Part shown: one piece after another, positions 35,009-43,254 of the stretch | Layout: the number at the start of each line of letters is the position of its first letter | Position numbering within the stretch: position 1 is the first letter of the stretch | NCBI RefSeq assembly: GCF_003858655.1 | Contig: NZ_RQXV01000004.1 | Location: 1-64,000 of the forward strand | Direction: 5' to 3' | Source of the DNA: Amphritea balenae | Lineage (GTDB): Bacteria > Pseudomonadota > Gammaproteobacteria > Pseudomonadales > Balneatricaceae | DNA: 64,000 nucleotides | Translations under genes and position numbers: made by a program | Notes under the pieces: model-generated | What the model saw: only the letters and a program-made list of their open reading frames with translations | Databases searched by the model: none | Told to the model about the DNA's origin: nothing

Positions 35009-36119
35009 TCAGATTACTGCAGTCATCCTGGCCGGCGGAATGGCCCGACGCATGGGGGGAATCGATAAAGGCTGGATGGGGCTGGATGGCAAACCGTTGA
35101 TCCGTCATGTGCTGGATCGTATCCAGCCGCAGACCGGACGCTGCCTGATCAATGCCAATCGTAGCCTTGATGCATATGGCACGCTTGGTTTGCCGGTTGT
35201 CACAGATCTGGCTGGTGATTTCGAAGGGCCGCTCATGGGTATTGCCACCGGCTTGCACCACGCTGCGACGGAGTGGGTTCTGTTTGCCCCTTGCGATAGT
35301 CCATTTCTGCCCGTTGATCTGGCCGAACGAATGTTGTCCCAGGCTGAAGAGCAGAGCGCTGATATCGCAGTGGCCCATGATGGTAAGCGCTTACAACCGG
35401 TAGTGGCTTTGATCAAGCGCAGCTTGCTGGAAAGCCTGCAAGCGGTGTTAGCTGCAGGCGAACGTAAAATTGATCGCTGGTATGCCCAGCACCGTATGAT
35501 CGAAGTCGATTTTTCAGACAGTCCCGATGGCTTTATCAACGTTAACCGCCGTGATGATCTGGCTGAACTGCAGCAGATGCCAAAGTTGCTGGGGCTTGCG
35601 GCCTGGAGTGGGACGGGTAAAACCACGCTATTGAAAAAACTGCTGCCTGAACTGAAGGCATCAGGTATCAGAGTGGGTGTAATAAAGCACGCCCATCACC
35701 AGTTTGATATTGATCACCCGGGTAAAGATAGCTATGAACTGCGTCATTCCGGGGCCGATCAGGTGCTGATCTGTTCATCCAATCGTTGGGCGTTGATGGT
35801 AGAAGAAAATCAGGGCGATATGCCATCACTGACCCGAATGCTGAGTAAGATGGACTGCTCGAAGCTTGATCTGGTTCTGGTGGAAGGTTACAAAAAAGCG
35901 GAAATACCAAAAATTGAACTCTATCGCAGGGCCTTGGAAAAACCCCAGCTGCATGGCGAGGATAATAATATTATCGCGGTGGCCAGTGATGGGCCTATGC
36001 AGCTGGCGCGTGACCTGCCGCAACTGGATCTGAATAATACTGACGCCATGGTTGCCTTTATTGAAGACTTTTCTAAGGGTTTTATTAAGAGTGATATGCA
36101 GGAGAGTGATCATGGCTGA
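34995..36119 (+). CDS. MobA-MobB fusion, molybdenum cofactor guanylyltransferase with GTP-binding adaptor
   Basis: A 374-residue fusion. The MobA half (1-190) has AVILAGGMARRMGGIDKGWM, FAPCDSPFLP and the late D-G-F-I-N-V-N motif; it attaches GMP to molybdopterin to make the guanine dinucleotide used by formate dehydrogenase. The MobB half (about 196-365) has the P-loop A-W-S-G-T-G-K-T-T-L-L, GVIKHAHHQFDIDHPGKDS, and DLVLVEGYKKAEIPKIEL. In E. coli the two are separate genes. It overlaps tupC by 14 bases and moeA by 8. Confidence 0.93.
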   Translation: MSNTDQITAVILAGGMARRMGGIDKGWMGLDGKPLIRHVLDRIQPQTGRCLINANRSLDAYGTLGLPVVTDLAGDFEGPLMGIATGLHHAATEWVLFAPCDSPFLPVDLAERMLSQAEEQSADIAVAHDGKRLQPVVALIKRSLLESLQAVLAAGERKIDRWYAQHRMIEVDFSDSPDGFINVNRRDDLAELQQMPKLLGLAAWSGTGKTTLLKKLLPELKASGIRVGVIKHAHHQFDIDHPGKDSYELRHSGADQVLICSSNRWALMVEENQGDMPSLTRMLSKMDCSKLDLVLVEGYKKAEIPKIELYRRALEKPQLHGEDNNIIAVASDGPMQLARDLPQLDLNNTDAMVAFIEDFSKGFIKSDMQESDHG

Positions 36120-37395
36120 TATGAATAGTTGCTGTGATATCGTGCCGGCTGACATGCTGGCGGTTGAAGAAAGTCTCCGGCGGATACTGGCTGAGGTGAA
36201 AAGTGCCCGGGACAGTGAGTCTGTTGCCCTGCCTGATGCCCTTAACCGGGTGCTGGCTGAAGATCAGATCTCGAAGATTAATGTGCCGCAGCATACTAAT
36301 TCTGCGATGGACGGCTATGCAGTTAATACCGGGAGTCTGTCGGATGAGCCAAATCACCGATTGAAAGTGATCGGCCGTGTCTATGCCGGGGAGTCGTTTA
36401 CCGGGGACGTTGGCCCCGGAGAAACTGTGGAAATCACCACCGGCGCGACTGTACCTGCAGGTGCCGACAGTATTGTGATCCGCGAGATGACCTCACTGGA
36501 TGGCGAATGGCTGAGTTTCAGTGGGCGTCCGGGAGCAGGGCAGCATATACGCCAGGCAGGCGAGGATATAGAAGCCGGTGCAGTGGCGCTTACCGCCGGG
36601 ACTATGATTCGACCTCAGGAGATGGGCTTGCTGGCCTCGCTGGGACTATCACAAGTACCGGTATATCGGCCATTGACGGTAGCGATCTTTTCTACCGGCG
36701 ATGAAGTGATTGCCCAGGGCCAGCCATTGCCTGAGAACAGCATATACGACACCAACCGCTTTACCCTGCAGGGGATGCTACAGCGCTTAGGCTGCCGGGT
36801 TATTGACCTGGGAATCATCGAAGATAACCAGCAAGTCATGGAAAGCACCCTGAGTGAAGCGGCCGGTCAGGCTGATATGGTGATCTCCTCCGGTGGTGTC
36901 TCAATGGGGCAGGCGGATTATATTAAGCTGGCCCTGCAAGCTGTGGGCGAAATTAACTTCTGGCGTATTTCGATGCGTCCGGGGCGGCCACTGGCGTTTG
37001 GTCAGTTGAGCTCTGGTTCAGGGGCCGTAGCTGGTAAAGAGGCAGATAAGACGCCGTTCTTCGGTTTGCCGGGCAATCCAGTGGCGGTGATGGTGACCTT
37101 TCAGCAGTTCGTACAACCGGCCCTGCGTAAAATGATGGGCCAGCGCGACTGGCAACCGGCAAGAATGACCGCTGTTGCGGAGCATACCCTTAAATCACGA
37201 CTTGATCGGATCGACTATAGCCGCGGCATATACCGTATCAACGAACAGGGCCAGCTAGTGGTCAGCAGTACCGGTGCCCAGGGCTCAGGTATCCTGACTT
37301 CGATGGTACAGGCCAATTGCTTGATTGAGATAGGGGAGTCTTTTGCCCAGATCGAGGCCGGGCAACAGGTTTTGATACAGCCTTTTGGTGATTGA
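36112..37395 (+). CDS. moeA: MoeA, molybdopterin molybdenumtransferase
   Basis: A 427-residue enzyme that inserts molybdate or tungstate into adenylylated molybdopterin. Motifs: NVPQHTNSAMDGYA near residue 62, VEITTGATVPAGADSIVIRE, R-Q-A-G-E-D-I, FSTGDEVIAQGQPL, V-I-S-S-G-G-V-S-M-G-Q-A-D-Y, and F-F-G-L-P-G-N-P-V-A. The ATG at 36112 has AGGAGAG just upstream and overlaps the mob stop by eight bases, so an upstream in-frame start is rejected. It is the last gene of the tup operon. Confidence 0.95.
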   Translation: MADMNSCCDIVPADMLAVEESLRRILAEVKSARDSESVALPDALNRVLAEDQISKINVPQHTNSAMDGYAVNTGSLSDEPNHRLKVIGRVYAGESFTGDVGPGETVEITTGATVPAGADSIVIREMTSLDGEWLSFSGRPGAGQHIRQAGEDIEAGAVALTAGTMIRPQEMGLLASLGLSQVPVYRPLTVAIFSTGDEVIAQGQPLPENSIYDTNRFTLQGMLQRLGCRVIDLGIIEDNQQVMESTLSEAAGQADMVISSGGVSMGQADYIKLALQAVGEINFWRISMRPGRPLAFGQLSSGSGAVAGKEADKTPFFGLPGNPVAVMVTFQQFVQPALRKMMGQRDWQPARMTAVAEHTLKSRLDRIDYSRGIYRINEQGQLVVSSTGAQGSGILTSMVQANCLIEIGESFAQIEAGQQVLIQPFGD

Positions 37396-37846
37396 AGCCG
37401 AAGGCTGAAGGCCGCAGCTCGTTGCTCGAACGCCGCTTCGTGACTTGCTCGTGGCTCGAAAGAGCCAAAAACGTTCTTTTTGGATTATCCAGTATCTCTT
37501 TACTTATTACTCCGTAAGGTACGCTTGGCACGGAAATCTATCCCCTTCTGTGCAGCTGAGCATTGCAGGTTACCAATGGATTAGTGCGAGAACTGTCTGA
37601 GAGTGCGAAGCGCTCGAGTTTTTGAGCACCCATTGGTAAGCGAAACGCGCAGGGGAGTTGGCGCAGCCAACCAAACCGCGGGGCGGCTTTAGATTGTTAA
37701 GACCTTTGGCCGTTTAAAGGTCTTGACCCGTCTTGAAGACGGAAACTGAGTTAAAATTCACTACCAAAGTTGTTACTTACTGATTGCTCGGAAGGCGTGC
37801 ACGTTTCCAACTGGTAGTTCTGCAGAAAAGTAATTAGTATCAGGGA
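37396..37846. other. Hairpin-rich intergenic region between moeA and the cassette cluster
   Basis: About 450 bases without a convincing gene but with several inverted repeats. GGCTC-GAAA-GAGCC (37453-37466) is followed by CCAAAAA/TTTTTGG and is a likely moeA operon terminator. TTACCAATGG (37570-37579) is inverted at 37630-37639 around a partly self-complementary core. AAGACCTTT/AAAGGTCTT lies at 37699-37724, and CCGTCT-TGA-AGACGG at 37728-37742. The tandem hairpins could be a structured RNA, a recombination region or a decayed mobile element. I do not recognise a family. Confidence 0.5.
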
Positions 37847-38027
37847 GTTACAAAATTGTGCATCGGAGCTTATGCGCAACGCAAAAAGAATAACGCGCAT
37901 GCGCGTTTTCATGGAATCACCGGAGATGGATTTTGCTCAATAATCCTGTTTTATCAATTAGTTATTGTTCTATTTCAGAGTTATACACGCAATACATATG
38001 CGCATGCGCACAATTTAGTTGTTATGC
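37847..38027 (+). repeat. attC-like recombination site 1 (long, VCR-like)
   Basis: The outer arms pair: GTTACAAAATTGTGC at 37847-37861 against GCACAATTTAGTTGTTATGC at 38008-38027, with AAATTGTGC/GCACAATTT perfect. The right end carries a core-like GTTATGC at 38021, directly before an open reading frame with its own ribosome site. Two perfect palindromes lie inside (AACGCGCATGCGCGTT at 37892, TGCGCATGCGCA at 37999). The left core TTAC is degenerate. The length, about 180 bases, is above most attC sites. Confidence 0.45.
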
Positions 38028-38045
38028 ACAAAGGAGAGCTATTGC

Positions 38046-38360
38046 ATGGAAAGCAATATTTGGGAAGGTGTTGCAGTTGGGGCGTCTGGTGGTTCAATAG
38101 CGGGTATTACTGTTTATCTAATTCAATACCTACATCAAAAGCTGCGTGATTATCTTGAAATGCGCAGCATAAACAAATGGCTTAAAGAGAACTCTACTGG
38201 TGGAAAATGGCGCACCACTAGAACCATTGCTAGTTGGACCAACCTCCCTGAAGATCGTGTGCAATATTTGTGTAGCAAGGATAAAGAAATAAAGCTTTCT
38301 ACTGGTGAAAATGAAGGCTTGTGGGCACACCGTGAAACAGTAAATAAAACGGACTGTTAG
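38046..38360 (+). CDS. Cassette gene 1: hypothetical membrane-anchored protein
   Basis: A 104-residue protein with an N-terminal transmembrane helix (about residues 8-27) and a basic cytoplasmic part with a predicted small helical domain (R-T-T-R-T-I-A-S-W-T-N-L-P-E-D-R-V), reminiscent of a winged-helix but not assigned. The ATG has AAGGAG nine bases upstream, and the core-like GTTATGC lies 19 bases before the start, as in integron cassettes. No known family. Confidence 0.65.
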   Translation: MESNIWEGVAVGASGGSIAGITVYLIQYLHQKLRDYLEMRSINKWLKENSTGGKWRTTRTIASWTNLPEDRVQYLCSKDKEIKLSTGENEGLWAHRETVNKTDC

Positions 38361-38361
38361 T

Positions 38362-38442
38362 AATGCATTACAAAAACATTAAAGACCGCTCTACGGGCTC
38401 GGACCGTCGTTACGCTCCAGCCCTTTGTGTTGAGCGTTAGCT
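38362..38442 (+). repeat. attC-like recombination site 2 (degenerate left core)
   Basis: The right side carries CTTTGTGTT (38423-38431) and the core GCGTTAGC (38434-38441). The left side carries the complement with one extra base, AACATTAAAG (38375-38384), preceded by TTAC instead of TAAC. The extra unpaired base in the left arm is a feature of attC sites. It begins just after the stop of cassette gene 1 and ends 14 bases before the start of cassette gene 2. Confidence 0.5.
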
Positions 38443-38456
38443 GCAAAGGAGCAATC

Positions 38457-38978
38457 GTGCCCGTAAATTCATGGGATTCGGATCATTTAGATATACCAGA
38501 ACGACATCTGAAATTTTCAGAAGCCTACTTACACTCTGCGAGAGTCTTGTGTGAGAACCTCGTAAGATTACCTGCAAGTGAAACTTTCGAGACGGGGTGC
38601 GCGTGTCTGTTTAACGCGCGACTTGCGGTAGAGCTATTTTTGAAAGCGGCACTTTTAAAAAAAGATCCGAACATTAGGCTTCACCATGTAATAGAAGAGC
38701 TACGTGACGAATACAATAAACATTACCCTGAATCAGAGTTTTTCTGGGACATTCCGTTCACTGTCGAAATCCTGGGGGCTAGGTCACAAGAAGAGAAAGA
38801 AGTAATGCATAGAGAGCACCTAAAATCATATCCACAAGATCAAGTGCTACGTTATCCCATGAACAGGCAACGAGAGCCTTGGGAAGCCGCTGCCCAATTT
38901 TCTGCTCCTGCGTTTTTGATAAATCTGGATACTATCGAGGCAGATTTTCAAAGGATTCGTGGTGTTATTTTCAACTAA
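38457..38978 (+). CDS. Cassette gene 2: HEPN-like hypothetical protein
   Basis: A 173-residue, mostly helical protein starting at GTG with AAGGAG five bases upstream. The helix ARLAVELFLKAALLKKDPN followed by IRLHHVIEELRDEY recalls the HEPN fold, where a hydrophobic A-x-E-L-x-L-K-A-L-L helix is followed by a histidine segment. A clear R-x4-6-H RNase motif is not obvious. Its stop codon TAA lies within the left attC core CTAAC, as is common for cassette genes. HEPN assignment is tentative. Confidence 0.6.
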   Translation: MPVNSWDSDHLDIPERHLKFSEAYLHSARVLCENLVRLPASETFETGCACLFNARLAVELFLKAALLKKDPNIRLHHVIEELRDEYNKHYPESEFFWDIPFTVEILGARSQEEKEVMHREHLKSYPQDQVLRYPMNRQREPWEAAAQFSAPAFLINLDTIEADFQRIRGVIFN

Positions 38979-39041
38979 CAAGTCAATCAACGCACACCAG
39001 AAAGCTAAGCGTTTCGTCAGTCCGTTATTGAGGCGTTAGGG
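38974..39041 (+). repeat. attC site 3 (best match)
   Basis: The left side CTAAC-AAG-TCAATCAACG (38975-38992) pairs with the right side CGTTATTGA-GGC-GTTAG (39023-39039). R''/R' are CTAAC/GTTAG. L''/L' are TCAATCAACG/CGTTATTGA, with one extrahelical C in the left arm, the hallmark that sets strand choice by integron integrase. Total length about 68 bases, normal for attC. No integrase gene is visible in the window. Confidence 0.72.
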
Positions 39042-39046
39042 TTACT

Positions 39047-39715
39047 ATGGACATTTGGCAAACAAGAAATGAGTCGTTGAAATTCCTAGAGACAGAGCTT
39101 TCTTCTCAAAAAATTATATTAGAGCAGTGTTTTCGTTTAATGGATCACTGTATCGAGATATTTGAAGATAAGTCGGAAACGAGCCCACCGCACAACGTCT
39201 GCGCTATTGCATTAGTGAAAGGTAGAAATTACGCCTTAGGTTCTTACGGAATGATGTTGGATGGCTTAGGGCAAGAGGCTGGAGCATTGATGCGTCCAAT
39301 GGTGGAGTATTTAGAGCTACTGAAGTATTTCAGACTGTTTCCTGAAGATGTAGATTTAGCATTTTCTGGGAAACTCCCCAAAGCAGGAGAAAGGGCAAAG
39401 AAAATTAATGGGATACACAAAGAGATCCGTGATCACTTTAATTCGCATTCTTCTCACAGCTCATTTAGCGAACACTCAGTTAAACACTTATTTGAAGCTG
39501 ATGGGTTTAAATTACGTAAAGTACAGCCTTTAAGTAAAGGAACGCTATTTCGTAATTTGGGTAGTCTGTTTACTCAGTTGTATATTTTGCTGAGAGAGTC
39601 TGTCTTGTGTGTTAATTGGCTAGAAGGTGGAATTACTGAAGATCTTGCTGACTTTGTAGATACATTGCATGCAAAAGGCATTGAAGCATTCGAGTTGGAT
39701 GGCCTTCTAAAGTAA
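39047..39715 (+). CDS. Cassette gene 3: hypothetical helical protein
   Basis: A 222-residue helical protein. The segment LGQEAGALMRPMVEYLELLKYFRLF near residues 74-98 and the later K-E-I-R-D-H-F-N-S-H recall DUF5677/AbiV-like proteins with HEPN-like folds, and R-D-H-F-N-S-H fits an R-x5-H arrangement. This is suggestive only. The start lies six bases after the attC core GTTAGGG. The stop TAA lies within a GTAAC that pairs with a downstream GTTAG, repeating the cassette pattern. Base composition is more AT-rich than the formate island. Confidence 0.65.
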   Translation: MDIWQTRNESLKFLETELSSQKIILEQCFRLMDHCIEIFEDKSETSPPHNVCAIALVKGRNYALGSYGMMLDGLGQEAGALMRPMVEYLELLKYFRLFPEDVDLAFSGKLPKAGERAKKINGIHKEIRDHFNSHSSHSSFSEHSVKHLFEADGFKLRKVQPLSKGTLFRNLGSLFTQLYILLRESVLCVNWLEGGITEDLADFVDTLHAKGIEAFELDGLLK

Positions 39716-39742
39716 CTCCAGCAAGCTGCTTAAGAGTTAGCA
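39713..39742 (+). repeat. Truncated attC-like hairpin after cassette gene 3
   Basis: TAACTC (39713-39718) pairs with GAGTTA (39734-39739), with an inner AGC/GCT stem, ending in the core-like GTTAGCA at 39736-39742. It is too short for a full attC, so a deletion derivative or remnant closing the cluster is likely; a terminator role is also possible. Confidence 0.4.
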
Positions 39743-39770
39743 TCGTAGGTTAGCGCAGCCCAACCCCACC

Positions 39771-40223
39771 CTATACCTGCATCTGAAACAATCGATCATT
39801 AACCTCCCGCAGTCGTCGGCTAAGCTCCCGCGCCAGGTTCATCTGAATCATCGCAAACTGGGTTGGATCCTTTTGATACAGTTCATGAAGTGCCGCCATG
39901 GGCAGTTCGATGGCACAGCAGTCTTCTACTGCGCATACTGTGGCGCTGCGCGGGCAGAGGTCGATCAGCGCCATCTCACCAAAGCAGTCGCCCTCTCCAA
40001 GGTATCTGATCAGGCAATCTTTGCTCTCCCAGCATTTGGTGATGGAGACTTTACCCTCTTCCAGCACATACAGGGCATCTGCCAGATCGTCCTCGTGAAA
40101 GAAGTAGTCATCGGCAGGAACATGAACTGTTTTGGTTCTGGCCATCAGAAACTGCAAAGCCTCGTCGCTGATCCCGCCAAATATCGGCATCTGTTGCAGT
40201 GTTGTGAGCGTTGACGTCGGCAT
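39771..40223 (-). CDS. Stand-alone cyclic nucleotide-binding domain protein
   Basis: A 150-residue protein consisting of one Crp-type cNMP-binding domain. It has L-Y-V-L-E-E-G-K-V and the phosphate-binding cassette G-D-C-F-G-E-M-A-L-I-D then R-S-A-T-V, close to the consensus FGE.AL....R.A. There is no C-terminal helix-turn-helix, so it is not a direct transcription factor. It ends just beyond the cassette cluster and probably marks the resident chromosome on that side. A partner is not evident. Confidence 0.85.
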   Translation of the reverse strand: MPTSTLTTLQQMPIFGGISDEALQFLMARTKTVHVPADDYFFHEDDLADALYVLEEGKVSITKCWESKDCLIRYLGEGDCFGEMALIDLCPRSATVCAVEDCCAIELPMAALHELYQKDPTQFAMIQMNLARELSRRLREVNDRLFQMQV

Positions 40224-40346
40224 GGTTGTTGGCTCCGCTTGATTCAGCCGGCCCTGCGCTTAACCCAGAACTTTACAGCTGATGTACTTGAGTATAAGTC
40301 ATCGTACGAAATCCATGGCATCACGGGGCTGTAGCCCGTCGAACGA

Positions 40347-40373
40347 TAAAAGGAGGCTAATAGCCTCCTTTTT
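40347..40373 (-). terminator. Rho-independent terminator of the second aminotransferase gene
   Basis: AAAAGGAGGCTA and TAGCCTCCTTTTT form a 12-pair stem with a single-base centre and A/T runs on both sides, so it may act in both directions. It lies about 50 bases past the aminotransferase stop. A second small inverted repeat, ACGGGGCT-GT-AGCCCGT, lies beside it near 40323-40340. Confidence 0.85.
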
Positions 40374-40423
40374 AATAGTTTGATTTTCAAGCAACGAACA
40401 GTGGCGCTTGCGCCACGTTCTGG

Positions 40424-41737
40424 CTAGCCGCGTAGCGGCGATCTTGCCACTTCAGCTATAGCCTGCATGGCGCGGTTGAAGTTCAGGTCATTGAAGCCAG
40501 ATAAATTTACCCGGCCGTTATTGACGATATAGATGCCGTAGTCCTGACGTAAACGGCTAATCTCGGACTCTGACAGTGGGAACAGGGAGAACATGCCCCG
40601 GCCCTGAGTCAGGAAGGACCAGTCTCTGGAAGGCGCATCTTCACTCAGAGTATTAAATATATTCTGCCGCACCTCGCGTATCCGGGCGCTGATCGTTTCC
40701 AGCTCGGCTTGCCACAGTTTACGCAGCTCGCCATCGTTGAGTATCTGCCGTACCAGGCTTGCGCCATGGGCTGGCGGGGTGAAGTAATGCCGTGTGGCCA
40801 GTTGCATCCACTGCTTTTCAACCATCCCACGTCGTTGCGTATCGGCGGTCAGCGCCAGCACCATACCGGTACGGTCCCGATACAGGCCGAAGTTTTTTGA
40901 GCAGGTGTAGCAAAGCAGTAGTTCTGGCAGCTCGGCGGCCATGATCTGCAGGCCACGACGGTCTTGCTCCAGGCTGTCACCCAAACCATGGTAAGCCATG
41001 TCGATGATCGGCAGCAGGCCTTTCTCGTTGCAGATCTGTGCTAACCGATGCCATTCGGCTTCGCTCAGATCCAACCCGGTTGGATTGTGACAGCTGACCT
41101 GCAACAGAATTGCATCGCCGGGTTTAGCCGCGCTCAGGCTACTCAGCAGCGCCTCGAAACCGGATGGTCCGGTTTCGGGATCGTAATAGCTGTATTGTTG
41201 CAGGGGGAGTCCGGCGGCATTGGCGATAGGGATATGTACCTGCCAGGTAGTATCGCTTAGCCATAGCGAACAGTCGGGATTGTTTTGTGCCAACAGTTCA
41301 AATGCTAAGCGCAGGGCGCCAACACCGCCCGGGGTTTGTGCATAGGCGAAACGGGAGGCCAGACTTTCTGCCAGTTGTTCGCCGAATGCCAGGCCAGAAA
41401 TTGCCTGACAGAAGGGCAGATCGCCGAGGGGACCGATATAGGCTTTATCTTCTTCGGTGTCGACGCGCCACTGTTCGGCGTGCTTCACCGCTGAAAATAC
41501 CGGAGACTGGTTGATATGGTCACGGTAGACGCCGATACCCAGATCGATCTTATCGGTACGGGTATCCAGACGGAACTGTTGTAACAGCTCAAATATCGGG
41601 TCTTCCTGTACCTGACTGCTACTCGCGCCAAGTTGTGGCTTCGCGGCGGATTCCTGCTCTGACAGATCGCCATTAATAGCCTGATTCAGGATTGCTGAAC
41701 GGCCATCATGATCATTTTGTATTGTTGTTAAAGTCAT
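40424..41737 (-). CDS. Aromatic amino acid aminotransferase paralogue (class I)
   Basis: A 437-residue PLP aminotransferase of the AspC/TyrB group. It shows KIDLGIGVYRDH, SCHNPTGLDL, LPIIDMAYHGLGD, the PLP lysine in C-S-K-N-F-G-L-Y-R-D-R-T-G, and VNNGRVNLSGFND at the C-terminus. Compared with the 399-residue copy at 16.2 kb it has about 40 extra N-terminal residues, polar and without a signal peptide. The first ATG is kept, but a shorter in-frame start cannot be excluded. It lies near HppD, an NSS transporter and an arylpyruvate decarboxylase, pointing to aromatic substrates. Confidence 0.88.
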   Translation of the reverse strand: MTLTTIQNDHDGRSAILNQAINGDLSEQESAAKPQLGASSSQVQEDPIFELLQQFRLDTRTDKIDLGIGVYRDHINQSPVFSAVKHAEQWRVDTEEDKAYIGPLGDLPFCQAISGLAFGEQLAESLASRFAYAQTPGGVGALRLAFELLAQNNPDCSLWLSDTTWQVHIPIANAAGLPLQQYSYYDPETGPSGFEALLSSLSAAKPGDAILLQVSCHNPTGLDLSEAEWHRLAQICNEKGLLPIIDMAYHGLGDSLEQDRRGLQIMAAELPELLLCYTCSKNFGLYRDRTGMVLALTADTQRRGMVEKQWMQLATRHYFTPPAHGASLVRQILNDGELRKLWQAELETISARIREVRQNIFNTLSEDAPSRDWSFLTQGRGMFSLFPLSESEISRLRQDYGIYIVNNGRVNLSGFNDLNFNRAMQAIAEVARSPLRG

Positions 41738-41783
41738 ATTTATTATCTTTTGCTCAGATTGCCGGGTAGCGGTCAGGAAAGAA

Positions 41784-41814
41784 CGGTAAACGATCAGGAA
41801 GTGATCGTTTACCG
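41784..41814 (-). terminator. Strong 13-bp hairpin downstream of the NSS transporter gene
   Basis: CGGTAAACGATCA and TGATCGTTTACCG form a perfect 13-pair stem around a five-base loop. It lies between the transporter stop and the aminotransferase start. The minus-strand sequence after the stem is T-rich but not a pure T run, so an operator or mRNA-end stabiliser is also possible. Confidence 0.6.
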
Positions 41815-41841
41815 GGGGGCTGAGTCAACAGAAACAGCGCT

Positions 41842-43254
41842 TTACAGGCTGATCACACCCAGGGCGTTAAGGAAGACAATTACGATGCCTATTGGTGTCA
41901 GGTAGCGCATTGCGAACTGCCAGGCTTTAAAGAGCAAGCCCTTGCCCAGGCCTAACTCTTCTTCTGCTACCTTCGATTTGATAACCCATGCGGCAAAGAT
42001 AGCGACACAGAGACCGCCTAACGGCATCATCAGGTTTGCGGTCAGGAAGTCCATCAGGTCAAAGAATGTCTTACCGAACAGCTTGTGGTTTTCCCAGACA
42101 TTGAAGGACAGCACAGTACCAAGACCCAATATCCATAAACCAAGACCCGAAGTGACGCAGGCTTTCAGGCGGGAGAACTGACGTTTCTCGGTTAACCAGG
42201 AAACCGCAGGTTCGATCAGCGAGATAGCCGAAGTGATAGCAGCTATCGACAGCATGAGGAAGAACAGCACGCCAAACAGAGTACCAAATGGCATCTGGCC
42301 GAAAGCGATCGGCAGAGTCACGAAGATCAGTCCCGGACCCGCGCCAGGCTCAAGGCCGTAGGCAAATACGATCGGAAAGATTGCCATACCGGCCAGTAGA
42401 GCGACCGCAGTATCGACGATGCCAACTGCCATTGAGGTTTTTACAATGGAGGTGTTTTTTGGCAGGTATGAGCCATACGTCATGATAGCGCCGGATGCCA
42501 GACTCAGGGTAAAGAAGGCATGGCCCAGTGCAACCAGCACGCTTTCTGTGGATAACTTGCTGAAGTCAGGGGCAAACAGGAACTCAACACCTTCAATGAA
42601 ATGGCCGGTGCTCATGGCGTAGCCAACCATTATCAGGATCAGTACCAGCAGACCCGGCATCAGGAAGTTGACCGCTTTTTCTAACCCGGCATTAACGCCC
42701 CGGCCAACGATATACATGGTGACGATAACGACCAGTGTGCTCCAGGAAAGCAGACGTATAGGATCGGCCAGCATGCCGCCAAACATCGCACCGGCTTGAT
42801 CAGGAGTGATATCAACGAAGGCGCCGCTGCCGGCAGTGAATACATAAGACACTGCCCAGCCCGCGATGACGGTATAGAAGCTGAGGATCAGGAAACCGCA
42901 GATAACACCCATCCAGCCAACGCTTTTCCACAAGCGGTTGGCTTTGGCTTCAAGCGCCAGAGATTCCATCGCTTCCGCCGGGTTCTTCTGGGCGCGGCGA
43001 CCGATCATGATTTCAGCCATCATCACCGGGATACCGATTAGCAGAATACAAGCCAGGTAGACCAGTACGAAAGCGCCGCCACCGTTTTCACCTGTAATGT
43101 AGGGGAATTTCCAGATATTACCCAGGCCAACGGCAGAACCCGCTGCAGCCAGAATAAAAGCCATACGGCTTGACCATTGAAGGCGTTTTTTTCCAGTTAC
43201 GACAGCTGAGCTGCCATCTGCTGGTGCTGTGATTGCACCGGTTAGATCAGACAT
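41842..43254 (-). CDS. NSS-family sodium-dependent amino acid transporter
   Basis: A 470-residue inner-membrane symporter of the LeuT-like SNF family with about 12 helices. The first helix has the sodium and substrate motif F-I-L-A-A-A-G-S-A-V-G-L-G-N-I-W-K-F-P followed by ITGENGGGAFVLVYL; I-G-I-P-V-M-M-A-E follows. Such proteins import neutral and aromatic amino acids; TnaT for tryptophan is a known relative. Flanking aromatic catabolic genes support tyrosine, phenylalanine or tryptophan as substrate. Confidence 0.92.
   Translation of the reverse strand: MSDLTGAITAPADGSSAVVTGKKRLQWSSRMAFILAAAGSAVGLGNIWKFPYITGENGGGAFVLVYLACILLIGIPVMMAEIMIGRRAQKNPAEAMESLALEAKANRLWKSVGWMGVICGFLILSFYTVIAGWAVSYVFTAGSGAFVDITPDQAGAMFGGMLADPIRLLSWSTLVVIVTMYIVGRGVNAGLEKAVNFLMPGLLVLILIMVGYAMSTGHFIEGVEFLFAPDFSKLSTESVLVALGHAFFTLSLASGAIMTYGSYLPKNTSIVKTSMAVGIVDTAVALLAGMAIFPIVFAYGLEPGAGPGLIFVTLPIAFGQMPFGTLFGVLFFLMLSIAAITSAISLIEPAVSWLTEKRQFSRLKACVTSGLGLWILGLGTVLSFNVWENHKLFGKTFFDLMDFLTANLMMPLGGLCVAIFAAWVIKSKVAEEELGLGKGLLFKAWQFAMRYLTPIGIVIVFLNALGVISL

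Noticed and set aside
36052-36111. N-terminal extension of MoeA
   Set aside because: It is read within the mob gene in another frame; the ATG at 36112 has an excellent ribosome site.
37856-38149. Plus-strand open frame of 97 codons overlapping cassette gene 1
   Set aside because: It covers the attC-like region and palindromes, and overlaps in another frame a gene with a better ribosome site; composition looks non-coding.
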